A stretch of 56,582 nt of DNA from IMG/VR virus record IMGVR_UViG_3300025889_000144, positions 1 to 56,582 of that record, one strand, 5' to 3'. This document shows, piece after piece, positions 47,729-56,471 of the stretch (position 1 is its first letter; every line of letters begins with the position of its first letter). Below the pieces are notes generated by a model that was given only the letters and a program-made list of their open reading frames with translations, searched no databases and was not told the DNA's origin. The stretch is from a virus. Both the position numbers and the translations under genes were made by a program.

Positions 47729-48271
47729 ATGAACACTCCCTCTTTGACTGATATCTTTCAAAACGCTGTCCAAGCGCCGACACAAGAAGTCGTTAAAGAG
47801 GAAGTGGTTATTACAAAGGAGGCCACGCCTGATAACCTCGTTTATCAGATGGTCTCCTTTGCTTCGTATCTCTATCAATTAAACATTCAAGCGCACCTAC
47901 TGCACTTCAACGTAGAGTGCTCAAACTTTTTGGCCGTCCACAAGTTTTTAGGTAAACAGTATCAGCAACACTTAGCTGACTTTGACACGATTTCTGAATT
48001 AGTCAGGAGCATGGACTTCCTGATGCCTATGTGTCAGTGCGGTTTATTTGACGCATTTAAAAAATTCCCAGCTGTTAAAACATACGATGCTCGTGAAGGT
48101 TTAACTCTTTACACAAAGAACCTCGAAGCAGGCGCCATGATGGCGAAAGATCTAGTCGACGCCGCGAAAGAGACTGGTGCTCCGGATGTAGAAAACTTCG
48201 CCGCTGAGATCTGCGGAAACCTCTTCAAAGGAGCTTGGATGCTAAAAGCTACCCTTCGAGGATCTATGTGA
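47729..48271 (+). CDS. dps: Dps/ferritin-like protein
   Basis: 180-aa protein. The spacing H59-x11-H71-x14-D86-x3-E90 (LLHFNV, LAVHKF, FDTISEL) matches E. coli Dps ferroxidase residues H51, H63, D78 and E82 exactly, in the right order. A helical 4-helix-bundle body follows (LLHFNVECSNFLAVHKFLGK; a long C-terminal helix). It should bind iron and remove H2O2, and may protect phage DNA. N-terminal ~35 residues are an extra acidic/helical arm. Ends 8 nt inside a convergent gene. Confidence 0.75.
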   Translation: MNTPSLTDIFQNAVQAPTQEVVKEEVVITKEATPDNLVYQMVSFASYLYQLNIQAHLLHFNVECSNFLAVHKFLGKQYQQHLADFDTISELVRSMDFLMPMCQCGLFDAFKKFPAVKTYDAREGLTLYTKNLEAGAMMAKDLVDAAKETGAPDVENFAAEICGNLFKGAWMLKATLRGSM

Positions 48272-48908
48272 GGATCCAACCTCCATTAGCCGAAACGTAT
48301 AGACCACTTGCTCCAGAATTTAAATAAACAAGGTAGCCGTCTACAGCTGTGGGCAGAGTAGTAACTACGGCAACTCCACTAGCAACTACAGCTGATAAAG
48401 AACCACTCGCTGTAATAGCGGATATAGCTCCACTGGCAATAGTCGAAGAGATAGAGCCACTCGCAATTACAGCAGAAAGAGCTCCACTTGCGATGACGGA
48501 AGAGTAAGCGCCGCTAGCGACAATAGCTGAGTTAGCGGTATTAGCTGTAGTTGCACTACCTGCCGTTGTTGCAAAATTTGCGTTATCGGCAGTGTCTGAA
48601 AACCCAGCTCCTACTTTTTGCCACGCGGATCCCGTCCAAACTCGAAGATAGTAAGCAGCGGAAGTATCTACCCATGTCTCACCTACTGAATTACCAGCAG
48701 AACCTACTGGGCTTGAGTTAGGCGCCGAAGCTCCGTAGTGATTCGAACCAAACTTCCGAATACTGCCAGCTGAATCCTTGAAATAAAGACCAGGGTCAGC
48801 GGCGCCGAAGCTCATCGCAGCTTCACCAGCCTGAACAGTAGTCGTATTTGGGCGATCTGAAGAGTTACCAGATCGCTTAGAAAGCAGAATAACTGGAGTA
48901 GATGCCAT
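48264..48908 (-). CDS. Tail-fibre-like protein with 9-aa ASG repeats
   Basis: 214-aa protein. After a beta head (LYFKDSAGSIRKFGS; ETWVDTSAAYYLRVWTGSAW) come about six 9-residue units of the type (S/A)-x-x-I/V-A-S-G-x-(I/L)-S (residues 127-178), and a short end domain. Likely a fibre stalk. The start shares a CATG with the divergent HNH gene. Confidence 0.65.
   Translation of the reverse strand: MASTPVILLSKRSGNSSDRPNTTTVQAGEAAMSFGAADPGLYFKDSAGSIRKFGSNHYGASAPNSSPVGSAGNSVGETWVDTSAAYYLRVWTGSAWQKVGAGFSDTADNANFATTAGSATTANTANSAIVASGAYSSVIASGALSAVIASGSISSTIASGAISAITASGSLSAVVASGVAVVTTLPTAVDGYLVYLNSGASGLYVSANGGWILT
48375..48530 (-). repeat. 27-bp tandem repeats coding for the stalk
   Basis: Tandem ~27-bp units encoding IASG-type repeats. 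Some variation exists between copies. Confidence 0.6.
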
Positions 48909-49437
48909 GTTAGTATTACGATCCCGCTCTGTGAATTATATGGCTGGAGGGCCTGTGTATCCTGGTCCGTATGAGTACTATAGCCACAAAGTACTAATCG
49001 GAGAACCAGAAAGCTGTTGGGAGTGGAAGGGTAGTTGCGGTAGTCCTGGATACGGGAACTGGTGCTTTTCTGTAAACGGCCTACCTAGGCGAGGGTCGGC
49101 TCATAGAAGGGCTTATATCTTATTTAACGGAGATTGTGAAGGGAAACAGGTGAACCATTCGTGCGGTAATAGAAAATGCTGTAACCCCAATCACTTATAC
49201 GCTGGCAGTCAAAAAGAAAATCATGTAGACACAGTAGAACACGGGAGACACAGTCCTCCCCCGTATAAAAAAGGCTCTGACATAGGTACTTCAAAATTAA
49301 CTGAGAGCAACATAAGAGAAATAAAGAAATTACTTAAAGAAGGAAAAAAAGGAGTCTATATAGCCAGAAAATTTAATGTAACTACAGCTTGTATATCCGC
49401 AATAAAAAAAGGAACTAACTGGAAGTGGGTAGAGTAA
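48907..49437 (+). CDS. HNH homing endonuclease with C-terminal HTH
   Basis: 176-aa protein. VNHSCGNRKCCNPNH has catalytic H84 and zinc/structural C86, C91, H96; N-terminal CWEWKG and CFSVNG fit the HNH_3/NUMOD family, and the C-terminal TESNIREIKKLLKEGKKGVY...NVTTACISAIKKGTNW is the usual HTH. This intact member contrasts with 16384 and 41889. The start at 48907 or the internal ATG 48940 are both possible. Confidence 0.88.
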   Translation: MLVLRSRSVNYMAGGPVYPGPYEYYSHKVLIGEPESCWEWKGSCGSPGYGNWCFSVNGLPRRGSAHRRAYILFNGDCEGKQVNHSCGNRKCCNPNHLYAGSQKENHVDTVEHGRHSPPPYKKGSDIGTSKLTESNIREIKKLLKEGKKGVYIARKFNVTTACISAIKKGTNWKWVE

Positions 49438-49444
49438 ATAAACA

Positions 49445-50989
49445 TCAAAAAACGCCTCCGTTTATAAGTGACGGATACGATGGGTATGGTATCAGTACGC
49501 CATTAGAGTACTGACCGCCATCATAAATTAAACTCGCTCCACTAACTAAGACTCCGTTGCTGTAAGTGCCTCCATCTAGTTTTGGTGTTACTTCAGGGTC
49601 AGGGGGAGCAAAAGGATTATATTGATCTATTTTGAACATCTCGAATCCACTTGGCGTCATAGCTGTGGATGTACCTGATGCCAATGTATCAAAATTAAGT
49701 GTTTTTATCATAGTAGGGTGCATATCTGGGTACATCATGTGATTTGGTACTGTATTCTGCGAAGGCGAATACTTCTCCCACCAACGAAGTTTCTGCTGAC
49801 GCTTCTCAAATGTTGTTTGCTTAGCAAGATTGATCTCAAACTCTTCTCTATAACGATCGTCCATAGGTTCGTCACTTGGCTGGGAGAGCCACGCTTTAGA
49901 GAAAACGTCGTCTCCAAAACGATTTTGCATGTCCCAGAAGGACGCATAAATGTGCTTACACCAACGAGGCGCAAAGTAAAGAAGGTTGGGGTCTGAGTAG
50001 ACCTTTGATCCGTCCGAATACGACGGAAGATCTAGTATTTTCTTTACGTAGAGAAAACCAAAGTCACGACTGAAACCTGGGTAATCTCGCGAAGGTGAGG
50101 TTCTCCCTGTTTGATAATCTCTTCCCGCGTCATATTGACCTGGTTTTAAGTCTTGGGGGAGTGTGTAGGGGTACTTACGTTTAAGACTGTATTCGTAAAG
50201 ATTAAAATCTTCACGAGCTAAGTAATCTGGACAGTTGCAACCAAATCGCATCTCCGTAGTGAAATAGTCGCCAGGAGTGGGCAGCGAAGCTGGTACTGAT
50301 AAGGTTTCGTTGTCTATAACTGACCAACTGTTGCTGGTATCTAGAGATATAAAGATACTGTTGTATATGGGTGCGAACCCTGGCGTAATAGGTGTTGTTC
50401 CGTTACCGACACCTACAACTGTGTAGTTATTGTATGTAGTCTTTTCCGTACCATCAGCGGCAAAACGATCTGAGAGAACTTCACCGGTAAAGAAAGAAAT
50501 AGGTGGTCCGAAGTTACTAGAAAGCTCTACGGCATAGACTGTATCACTTGTTTTAGTTACAGACTTTATAGAGTAACCAAAGTCTAAGAAATTAAACGAG
50601 TCACGAGGACGTACGGCAACCATCCGCATGGCCATATCTTGACTCATGGACGGGTACATGTAACACACGCCAGGTAGCGCTGCGCCCACCCCCACGGTGC
50701 CTGTTGTCCAGTATCTAAATGAATAATTAAGTCCTACGTACGCCTGATTAGCGTACATATACAGCTCATATCCCCTGCGCCACCGCGTCCACATTGACGC
50801 GTAGTTGTAGTCAAAGAGAATACTAAAATCTTTTAAATTAAAGTCAGGTCTAAACTTACGTTTAAACGGCATTGGGGAGCCGAGCTGGTGAGAGGAGCTC
50901 GCACCCTCAAACGAAGAAAACCCGAACTTCGATTTCTTTGGCTGGTGTGAGTGCCAACCAAAGTCATCGGAGCCCTTTCTTCGTGCCAT
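49445..50989 (-). CDS. Large structural protein with SWIM-like CxC...CxH
   Basis: 514-aa Tyr/Pro/Phe-rich virion-type protein. The motif FGCNCPDYLAR (C251, C253) and WCKHIYA (C344, H346) form a SWIM-type zinc finger (CxCx..CxH) but with ~90 residues between the pairs, where SWIM fingers usually have far fewer. A basic N-terminus and repeated GGTYSNGVL / GGQYSNGVL end motifs are seen. Likely a tail or baseplate protein. Confidence 0.7.
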   Translation of the reverse strand: MARRKGSDDFGWHSHQPKKSKFGFSSFEGASSSHQLGSPMPFKRKFRPDFNLKDFSILFDYNYASMWTRWRRGYELYMYANQAYVGLNYSFRYWTTGTVGVGAALPGVCYMYPSMSQDMAMRMVAVRPRDSFNFLDFGYSIKSVTKTSDTVYAVELSSNFGPPISFFTGEVLSDRFAADGTEKTTYNNYTVVGVGNGTTPITPGFAPIYNSIFISLDTSNSWSVIDNETLSVPASLPTPGDYFTTEMRFGCNCPDYLAREDFNLYEYSLKRKYPYTLPQDLKPGQYDAGRDYQTGRTSPSRDYPGFSRDFGFLYVKKILDLPSYSDGSKVYSDPNLLYFAPRWCKHIYASFWDMQNRFGDDVFSKAWLSQPSDEPMDDRYREEFEINLAKQTTFEKRQQKLRWWEKYSPSQNTVPNHMMYPDMHPTMIKTLNFDTLASGTSTAMTPSGFEMFKIDQYNPFAPPDPEVTPKLDGGTYSNGVLVSGASLIYDGGQYSNGVLIPYPSYPSLINGGVF

Positions 50990-50992
50990 AAA

Positions 50993-51550
50993 TCAATAGA
51001 AGCCGCCTTGCGCCATAATCGACACGCCAGACGCACTTAAACCGCCAGAAATTGCACTGGGGCCATCACCCAGATAACCGATACAGAGAATGTAACCTTT
51101 CTCGAGGTAAAGAGCTTCCATCTTGCCTCGCTCGATCGGGTAAACAAGCGTGGTGTCACCTGTTTTAGGTGTAGGTGCAACAGTAGCGGGAAGCTCAATC
51201 CGCTGAATCAGACCTTCGGTATCACCGGATAAACCAACCTGAAACTTACCGAGTAAGAGTGCAGAAGAAGTAGAGGGAGCGGATTGGTTAGGCGCGTAAA
51301 CATAAACGCCAAACGCTGCCGTACGAACTCCACCGTTGTTGGGATAACCTTCGGCAGAAACTACAAAGATATCCTCAACCAGCGCACCGTCTTCAGAAGG
51401 GATGTCGCCCACGCGGACAAGCTGGATTAAATCACCGAAATCAGGATTGCTAGCATCGGCGATAACCGTAGTGCCGTTATTGACCTTCGCGCCCCGCAAG
51501 AAGGGACGGTCCACCATTAGTGGCTGTTTGTTGGTACTGGTAGAGGCCAT
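50993..51550 (-). CDS. Putative virion structural protein
   Basis: 185-aa beta-rich protein (GAKVNNGTTVIADASNPDFG; GYILCIGYLGDGPSAISG). It looks like a small tail or decoration protein of cyanophages, ending with a Gly/Ser-rich tail. Coupled to 49445 by a 3-nt gap. Function inferred from context. Confidence 0.65.
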   Translation of the reverse strand: MASTSTNKQPLMVDRPFLRGAKVNNGTTVIADASNPDFGDLIQLVRVGDIPSEDGALVEDIFVVSAEGYPNNGGVRTAAFGVYVYAPNQSAPSTSSALLLGKFQVGLSGDTEGLIQRIELPATVAPTPKTGDTTLVYPIERGKMEALYLEKGYILCIGYLGDGPSAISGGLSASGVSIMAQGGFY

Positions 51551-51586
51551 TGGTGAGTTCCGTGAACTTAGTGGACTACAAAAAAC

Positions 51587-52168
51587 TTAACGCCGCGAAC
51601 CGGCGCCCCAGGCTTCAGGCTCGTTGTCAAGAATATCATCTGTATAAACATCGGACATCGGAGGCTCTAAACCAATCCCTGACTCTGAGTTAGGTGCTTT
51701 TGTCACCTCACCGCCAAGAATTTTTAAAGCGTCCTTAATATCAATCTTGCCGGACTCAACCCCGGCAAGAATTAACCGATTACGAGCTTCTTCTTTTCGA
51801 GCTGTCTCTCGATCCGTACGCGCACGCTCAGCAGCAGATTCATTCCGCTGACGCATGTCTTCGAGAACTTGGAAAATAAAGCGATCACCTGCCATGCGGT
51901 TATCGCCAACCCCACGGCCAGGCAACGGATATCCAGTCTGATATCCTTGCTTGAAAGCGTTAGCTGCCTCGACGATTGGAAGGATAGCGCCGGCTAAGCG
52001 ATCTAAACCAGTCCAAAAACCACCATTTTGAGTTGGTGCTTGACCAATACTCGGTTCTGTCCCGATAGAGACGCTTGTCGGAGTCTCTAAACTAGGCCGA
52101 TCTCGATAGGGCACAAGGTCGCCGCCCGAGTAGGTGTAGCTTCGTGGCGACATAAATTGCTCAGCCAT
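51587..52168 (-). CDS. Hypothetical virion-region protein
   Basis: 193-aa protein: N-terminal Pro/Ser-rich region, central helical part with a coiled coil (MRQRNESAAERARTDRETAR) and an acidic end (DVYTDDILDNEPEAW). Likely a linker or scaffold-type component. Function unknown. Confidence 0.6.
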   Translation of the reverse strand: MAEQFMSPRSYTYSGGDLVPYRDRPSLETPTSVSIGTEPSIGQAPTQNGGFWTGLDRLAGAILPIVEAANAFKQGYQTGYPLPGRGVGDNRMAGDRFIFQVLEDMRQRNESAAERARTDRETARKEEARNRLILAGVESGKIDIKDALKILGGEVTKAPNSESGIGLEPPMSDVYTDDILDNEPEAWGAGSRR

Positions 52169-52206
52169 ACCTACTCGGTTCGCCTTAATCCTCTAGTTAT
52201 TTTATC

Positions 52207-53997
52207 TCAATAACCGGCATACATCCGAGAACGAGGTGCTTGACGTTGAATAAAGTCTTGAACTCGCTGCAAATTAGATTGAACTTGCGGGCGAGTAACA
52301 TCGACCATATCAAAGGCACCTTGGCTGGGAGCTGTTACAGCTTGACCCATCGCTTCAGCGTTGCCCACGGCGTTAGCTGCGGTTTCAGAGCCCATCGGAG
52401 TCGTAATAGTAGTCGTGGTGACTGACTCTGCACTCTGCTGGTTAGCGGCTGGGTTAGCCAACTGACGGCGCTGAATCTCGTAAGCAAGAGCAGGGTTCGC
52501 TTGCGCCCAAGCAGCTAAGTCACCAGATCGCTCGGTCTGCATACCGCGCATCATTTCCACAAGTTCCTTACGAACCGGAGCTTGGTTGGCGTAGGCTGCT
52601 CGGTCTGCATAGTACTTGGCGATACCACCTCGCTCAGGGGTGTATTTTTCCGGGGGCATCGCTTCGGTAGCTCGCATAACTGCTGCAGCCACAGGATCAG
52701 CTTGAGCTAAAGCTTCACGTACTGCGCTCTCACGCTGCGCTCCGCCAGAAGTCACGATAGGTGCTGCTGCAGAAGAAGGGTCAATAATGCCAGGACCCGG
52801 CTGAGTAGCAGGAGCGACTGAGGGAGCCCCGTCGCCGAGAGGAGTACGACCGTCTTCGGTGAACAGTGGGCGACCAGGAGTAGGGGCTTGAGCAGTCGGC
52901 TGACCCACTTGATCTTGTGAGTCGCCAGAAAGCATAGAAGCAATTCCGAATCCAGTAGCGCCGCCTGTAGCTGCCAAAGCGGCTAAAAGCTTTGGATTAG
53001 AAAGCAGTGCACCTAAGTTTGCGGTCTGCACGCCGCCAGTGGCGTTGCGGAGAGTGCCAGCCAGTAGCTCAGGAGAAGTTTCAAAAATCTCGCGGACACG
53101 CACTGGGTCAATCATCAGCTCGTCGACCATTTCTCCCCCAGGAGAACGAACCAAGGCACCTCCAGGTCCACCTTGAGCAGCTCGACCTAATCCGCCGCCA
53201 CCGCCACGGGAGCCTCTGAACATTACGTCGACAACGCTGGGGTCTAATGCCTGGCCGCCGCGAAACAGAACATCAGCAGGGCTTGGCTCTAAGATTTCGC
53301 CGGTAGCTCCAGGGCCGAAAGCAGGTCGCGGAGCGACATACTGATTGTCACCACGGGTACGGAGAAGAGGGGTACCTCGCAACTCTGCTGAGCTGCCTCC
53401 TCGGTTTAACTGGGAGCTGAGACGCATCTGCTCTTGTGCAGATGAGCCCACGGGAGGGCGGGGATACGCTGAAGATGCGCCAAGTTCAACACCCTCACCG
53501 TAAGTGGTGGACCCCAAGCGACCACCTACACCCTGAGTACCAGGCCGGTAGGTCAAACGAGTGCCCATTGACCCAACTTCACCTTCACCAGGCTTAAGCA
53601 TGGTGATTTGACGAGCAGTTTCACCTCGTGCTGGTTCCGGATAGCGGACAGGAGGACGAGGCGCCTCAGCCAAAGGTGCTGGCGGACGGTTTTGAGCCAG
53701 AGCGGGTACGCCGCGAACGCCGGGAGCTCCACCAGTTTGCGGTGCAGAGGGAGTAGCTCCAGGACCAAATTGAGGCTTGGGGGCTTGGCCTAGTTGGCGA
53801 GAAGTTGGAACGTTCCGGGTGCCTAGTAGACCAGCACCGGGCTGACTCGGTACGCTAGCGCCCATTTTGCGGAGCGCATTAGTAGTGCGTTCAATTAAAA
53901 CAGAGTCACCTGTCTGCATAATCGCAGGCATGACCTGACGAGCAAGATCGTCAACCGAACTAATTCCAGCTCGTAAAAGCTTGCCTACTAAGGACAT
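52207..53997 (-). CDS. Large Gly/Pro-rich internal virion protein
   Basis: 596-aa low-complexity, Pro/Gly/Ala-rich protein. One hydrophobic segment (NPKLLAALAATGGATGFGIA, around residue 325-350) resembles a membrane helix, as in phage internal/ejection proteins. N-terminal helix AGISSVDDLARQVMPAIMQT. Perhaps ejected with DNA or a virion scaffold. Assigned by composition and position only. Confidence 0.6.
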   Translation of the reverse strand: MSLVGKLLRAGISSVDDLARQVMPAIMQTGDSVLIERTTNALRKMGASVPSQPGAGLLGTRNVPTSRQLGQAPKPQFGPGATPSAPQTGGAPGVRGVPALAQNRPPAPLAEAPRPPVRYPEPARGETARQITMLKPGEGEVGSMGTRLTYRPGTQGVGGRLGSTTYGEGVELGASSAYPRPPVGSSAQEQMRLSSQLNRGGSSAELRGTPLLRTRGDNQYVAPRPAFGPGATGEILEPSPADVLFRGGQALDPSVVDVMFRGSRGGGGGLGRAAQGGPGGALVRSPGGEMVDELMIDPVRVREIFETSPELLAGTLRNATGGVQTANLGALLSNPKLLAALAATGGATGFGIASMLSGDSQDQVGQPTAQAPTPGRPLFTEDGRTPLGDGAPSVAPATQPGPGIIDPSSAAAPIVTSGGAQRESAVREALAQADPVAAAVMRATEAMPPEKYTPERGGIAKYYADRAAYANQAPVRKELVEMMRGMQTERSGDLAAWAQANPALAYEIQRRQLANPAANQQSAESVTTTTITTPMGSETAANAVGNAEAMGQAVTAPSQGAFDMVDVTRPQVQSNLQRVQDFIQRQAPRSRMYAGY

Positions 53998-54039
53998 GAC
54001 AGATGCGCTCGCGTAAACCGTTTATTCCTAGAGAACAGT

Positions 54040-54660
54040 CTATCTCCAATTCTCAAAAAAGTAGATGCGGTCAGCACGCGACACGTCAGGAGGTCCAGGT
54101 ATGGCCTGAATAAACTCACCGCCACTGCGCTCAAAACGGTAACGAGAAGCGACGGGATCCTTGTAATTCGGCACATATAACATCTCAGCTAATCTACCGC
54201 ACTCAAATAGATAGTTCTCACGCCAGATACGAGAAGTCTCTCGTTTGTCTTGGATCGAGATAGAACGAGAGACGTCACCCAGAATTGTTTCTTGCCTGCT
54301 CGTAGCTCTACCCGTGGCAAGCTCAGTCAACCGCTCCGCTTCTTCACAGCGTTCAATCTGTTGAATTATTTTGTCAAAGTAAAACTCACTCGGTATGCTA
54401 TTACAGGCTTCCAGAAGCCTTGAATAATCACCAGCGGGCACGGTGGCGATGTTATAACCTAGGTGGTACGCGACACGACTAAAGTTGAAGTCGTCTAATG
54501 CGTAACCGAAAACTTGAGCAGGGTTTCGGGTCAGCTGATTAACAGCTGAATAAATAACTTCTCGCTTAGCGGCGTCAGTAGTTGTAGGTTGAAAAACTAC
54601 ACCCTGTTGAGCAAGAAAAGATTGAATCTGTTCTAACTCGAATTGGCTTAACTGCGCCAC
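54040..54660 (-). CDS. Hypothetical virion-associated helical protein
   Basis: 206-aa helical protein (FELEQIQSFLAQQGVVFQPT; YFDKIIQQIERCEEAERLTE). It resembles small neck/connector-type proteins only in size and context. No motif. Function unknown. Confidence 0.6.
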   Translation of the reverse strand: MAQLSQFELEQIQSFLAQQGVVFQPTTTDAAKREVIYSAVNQLTRNPAQVFGYALDDFNFSRVAYHLGYNIATVPAGDYSRLLEACNSIPSEFYFDKIIQQIERCEEAERLTELATGRATSRQETILGDVSRSISIQDKRETSRIWRENYLFECGRLAEMLYVPNYKDPVASRYRFERSGGEFIQAIPGPPDVSRADRIYFFENWR

Positions 54661-54682
54661 AACCCGAAACCCTTACATTTTC

Positions 54683-55138
54683 TTATTCTACGTACACCAC
54701 ACCGGTTGCAAAAACTTCTTTCCATTCAACACGCTTGATACTTTCAAGCTGTTCGAGTTTAGTGAACCGTTCACCAGGTAACGATTGCCTAAGTTCGATA
54801 ATTTCTTTAGCTGTCTTAAGCCCAACACCGGGAAGGCACTGGGTTAACCCCTCAGCAGTCAAATTATTCAGATTAATACGGTTGTCGGTGGGAGGAAGGG
54901 GCTTAACAACAGCAATTTCGCTCTCATCCTTCTTAACTGGGCGGCGTCCGCGGCGAGTCTGCAACGAATTTGATGTCGATTGAGGGTTTGTATCTTCTGT
55001 AAAGTTATCGACCTGATCTTTATGTGCGAAAAACACCTTACCCGTGGTGCTCGATCGGACCATAAAGTACTCACCGTCATCGTGAGTAGAAATTACGTCG
55101 ATTTTGACGCCACTGGGCTTATAGACTTTGGCAGACAT
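54683..55138 (-). CDS. Helix-hairpin-helix DNA-binding protein (ComEA-like)
   Basis: 151-aa protein. An N-terminal SH3-like segment (GEYFMVRSSTTGKVFFAHKD, 22-41), a charged linker (RRGRRPVKKDESE), then an HhH domain (LNNLTAEGLTQCLPGVGLKT with LPGVG, 87-140), as in ComEA. HhH domains bind DNA backbone non-specifically. Among late genes it may guide DNA in the virion or portal region. A TCTAAACTA motif precedes it. Confidence 0.8.
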   Translation of the reverse strand: MSAKVYKPSGVKIDVISTHDDGEYFMVRSSTTGKVFFAHKDQVDNFTEDTNPQSTSNSLQTRRGRRPVKKDESEIAVVKPLPPTDNRINLNNLTAEGLTQCLPGVGLKTAKEIIELRQSLPGERFTKLEQLESIKRVEWKEVFATGVVYVE

Positions 55139-55181
55139 CTGAGAAAGTCAGTATGTGGACAGTAGTTTAGACCAAAATACC

Positions 55182-55445
55182 TCAATCTTCCCTCATGCGC
55201 TTAAGGTCGCGCTCAAAGTTACCTAAAAACTCCGCTCGCTTCTCCCAGGTATCTCCCCCAGAGCAACCCTTTTTAGGGTTTATGCACTCTGGATCATTAA
55301 CTCGATTACAAACAAGCCCCGCGAGGTCTAGTTCGTTGCCTTTGTATCCGGTTTTCCAGTGGTGGATTCCGTCAAGCCACGTTGCACCACACCTCGGGCA
55401 CTCTTTACGTTCTAATTTAAGGTCTGAAAGCTCCCGATCGTCCAT
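55182..55445 (-). CDS. Small zinc-ribbon protein
   Basis: 87-aa protein. CPRCGATWLDGIHHW (C16, C19, H28-H29) and VCNRV...ECINPKKGC (C46, C54, C61) form two zinc-binding half sites. A charged helical tail follows (KRAEFLGNFERDLKRMRED). Zinc-ribbon proteins of this size occur in cyanophages. Possibly DNA-binding or virion accessory. Confidence 0.7.
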   Translation of the reverse strand: MDDRELSDLKLERKECPRCGATWLDGIHHWKTGYKGNELDLAGLVCNRVNDPECINPKKGCSGGDTWEKRAEFLGNFERDLKRMRED

Positions 55446-55534
55446 AAAACTGGATAAATACGGTACGCACTATTAACTCTGACAGCAAAAAGAGCTAAAT
55501 ACTGTAAAAATTTCATTAAATACAGGAAACCAAT

Positions 55535-55558
55535 AAAAAACCCCTCCCGAAGGAGGGG
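55535..55558 (-). terminator. Strong terminator (TTCG tetraloop) after the structural gene
   Basis: On the minus strand CCCCTCC-TTCG-GGAGGGG followed by six Ts: 7-bp GC-rich stem with UUCG tetraloop. It ends the highly expressed 55588 operon. Confidence 0.92.
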
Positions 55559-55587
55559 TCCACCTCTTCTTTCGCGGCCTAACTATA

Positions 55588-56457
55588 TCAGGCAGGAGAG
55601 GTCGAGGTATAAGCAGTGGATTCCACGATGCCGCCGGGTTGCAGAGCAACATCTTGACGCTCGGGCGGCTCATCAGGCACGATCCAGCACACTTCGCAGA
55701 TAGCGAGGGCCTTATTCTTGCCAGAGAGCTTGCCAGCACCAGCACGAGGATCGTACACGCCAGAGCCCTGGAAGACACCAGAGGCAGCTTGGCTGCTGGA
55801 AGCAAACAGTTTCCACTGAGTCTCGGCGCCCAGAGCAGCGAGGCTGCTGGAGTCGATGATGTTGGTGGAACCGGTGCTGCCGTTAGCGATCCGGCTGTTA
55901 GAGCCGGTGATCGAGGTACCGAACTGACCAGACACGACGGTGCCGTCGACTTTCAGACCTTGGCCCACTGCGGGGATCAGGGTCAGGGTCGGAGTGGCGG
56001 AACCACCGGCAACGCCGGAGCTCACCACATCGCCGCCGTCCACACGGAGGGAGGTGCGATACACGTAAGCACCGGCAGGAGCCTTGATGCCATCGGTGAT
56101 ATCGGCCCGGACGTCCTTGTGGTAGTCAGGGGAAGGAACGATTACGGAAGCGTTCAGGAAAGGCTGGTTAGCACTGTTCTGACCGGAACCGTAAGGCTGA
56201 GTGTAGTACTCGAGCTGGTTGTTGGTGCCGAGAGCCTGATAGCTCAGGTCGACGTAACCAACAGCCTGCTGAGCAATCCAGCCGGGACGGAAGACCACGC
56301 CCACGGGGCCACCAACGGGTTGGTTGGTGTAGCTCGTCTGAACGCCATTGGCGTTCTCGAACTGAACGGTCTTTTCTTCGTGCCAGTAACGAAGAACGTT
56401 GGTGTAGTTGCCAGGATAAATCTTGGCAACGTGTAACTGGTTAGAGTTGATCGCCAT
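55588..56457 (-). CDS. Abundant virion structural protein
   Basis: 289-aa beta-rich protein (VLRYWHEEKTVQFENANGVQ; GGPVGVVFRPGWIAQQAVGY). A perfect SD GAGGAGGT lies upstream of its ATG and a strong terminator follows, both typical of very highly expressed structural proteins. It could be a major tail tube, head decoration or accessory capsid protein; the fold is not recognised. Cys only near the end (CEVCWI). Confidence 0.75.
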   Translation of the reverse strand: MAINSNQLHVAKIYPGNYTNVLRYWHEEKTVQFENANGVQTSYTNQPVGGPVGVVFRPGWIAQQAVGYVDLSYQALGTNNQLEYYTQPYGSGQNSANQPFLNASVIVPSPDYHKDVRADITDGIKAPAGAYVYRTSLRVDGGDVVSSGVAGGSATPTLTLIPAVGQGLKVDGTVVSGQFGTSITGSNSRIANGSTGSTNIIDSSSLAALGAETQWKLFASSSQAASGVFQGSGVYDPRAGAGKLSGKNKALAICEVCWIVPDEPPERQDVALQPGGIVESTAYTSTSPA

Positions 56458-56471
56458 TGTTAGTTACCTCC

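Noticed and set aside
55639-56436. 265-aa plus-strand open frame opposite the abundant structural gene
   Set aside because: Mirror frame of a highly biased gene; the minus-strand gene has a perfect SD and terminator, and the plus frame lacks both.
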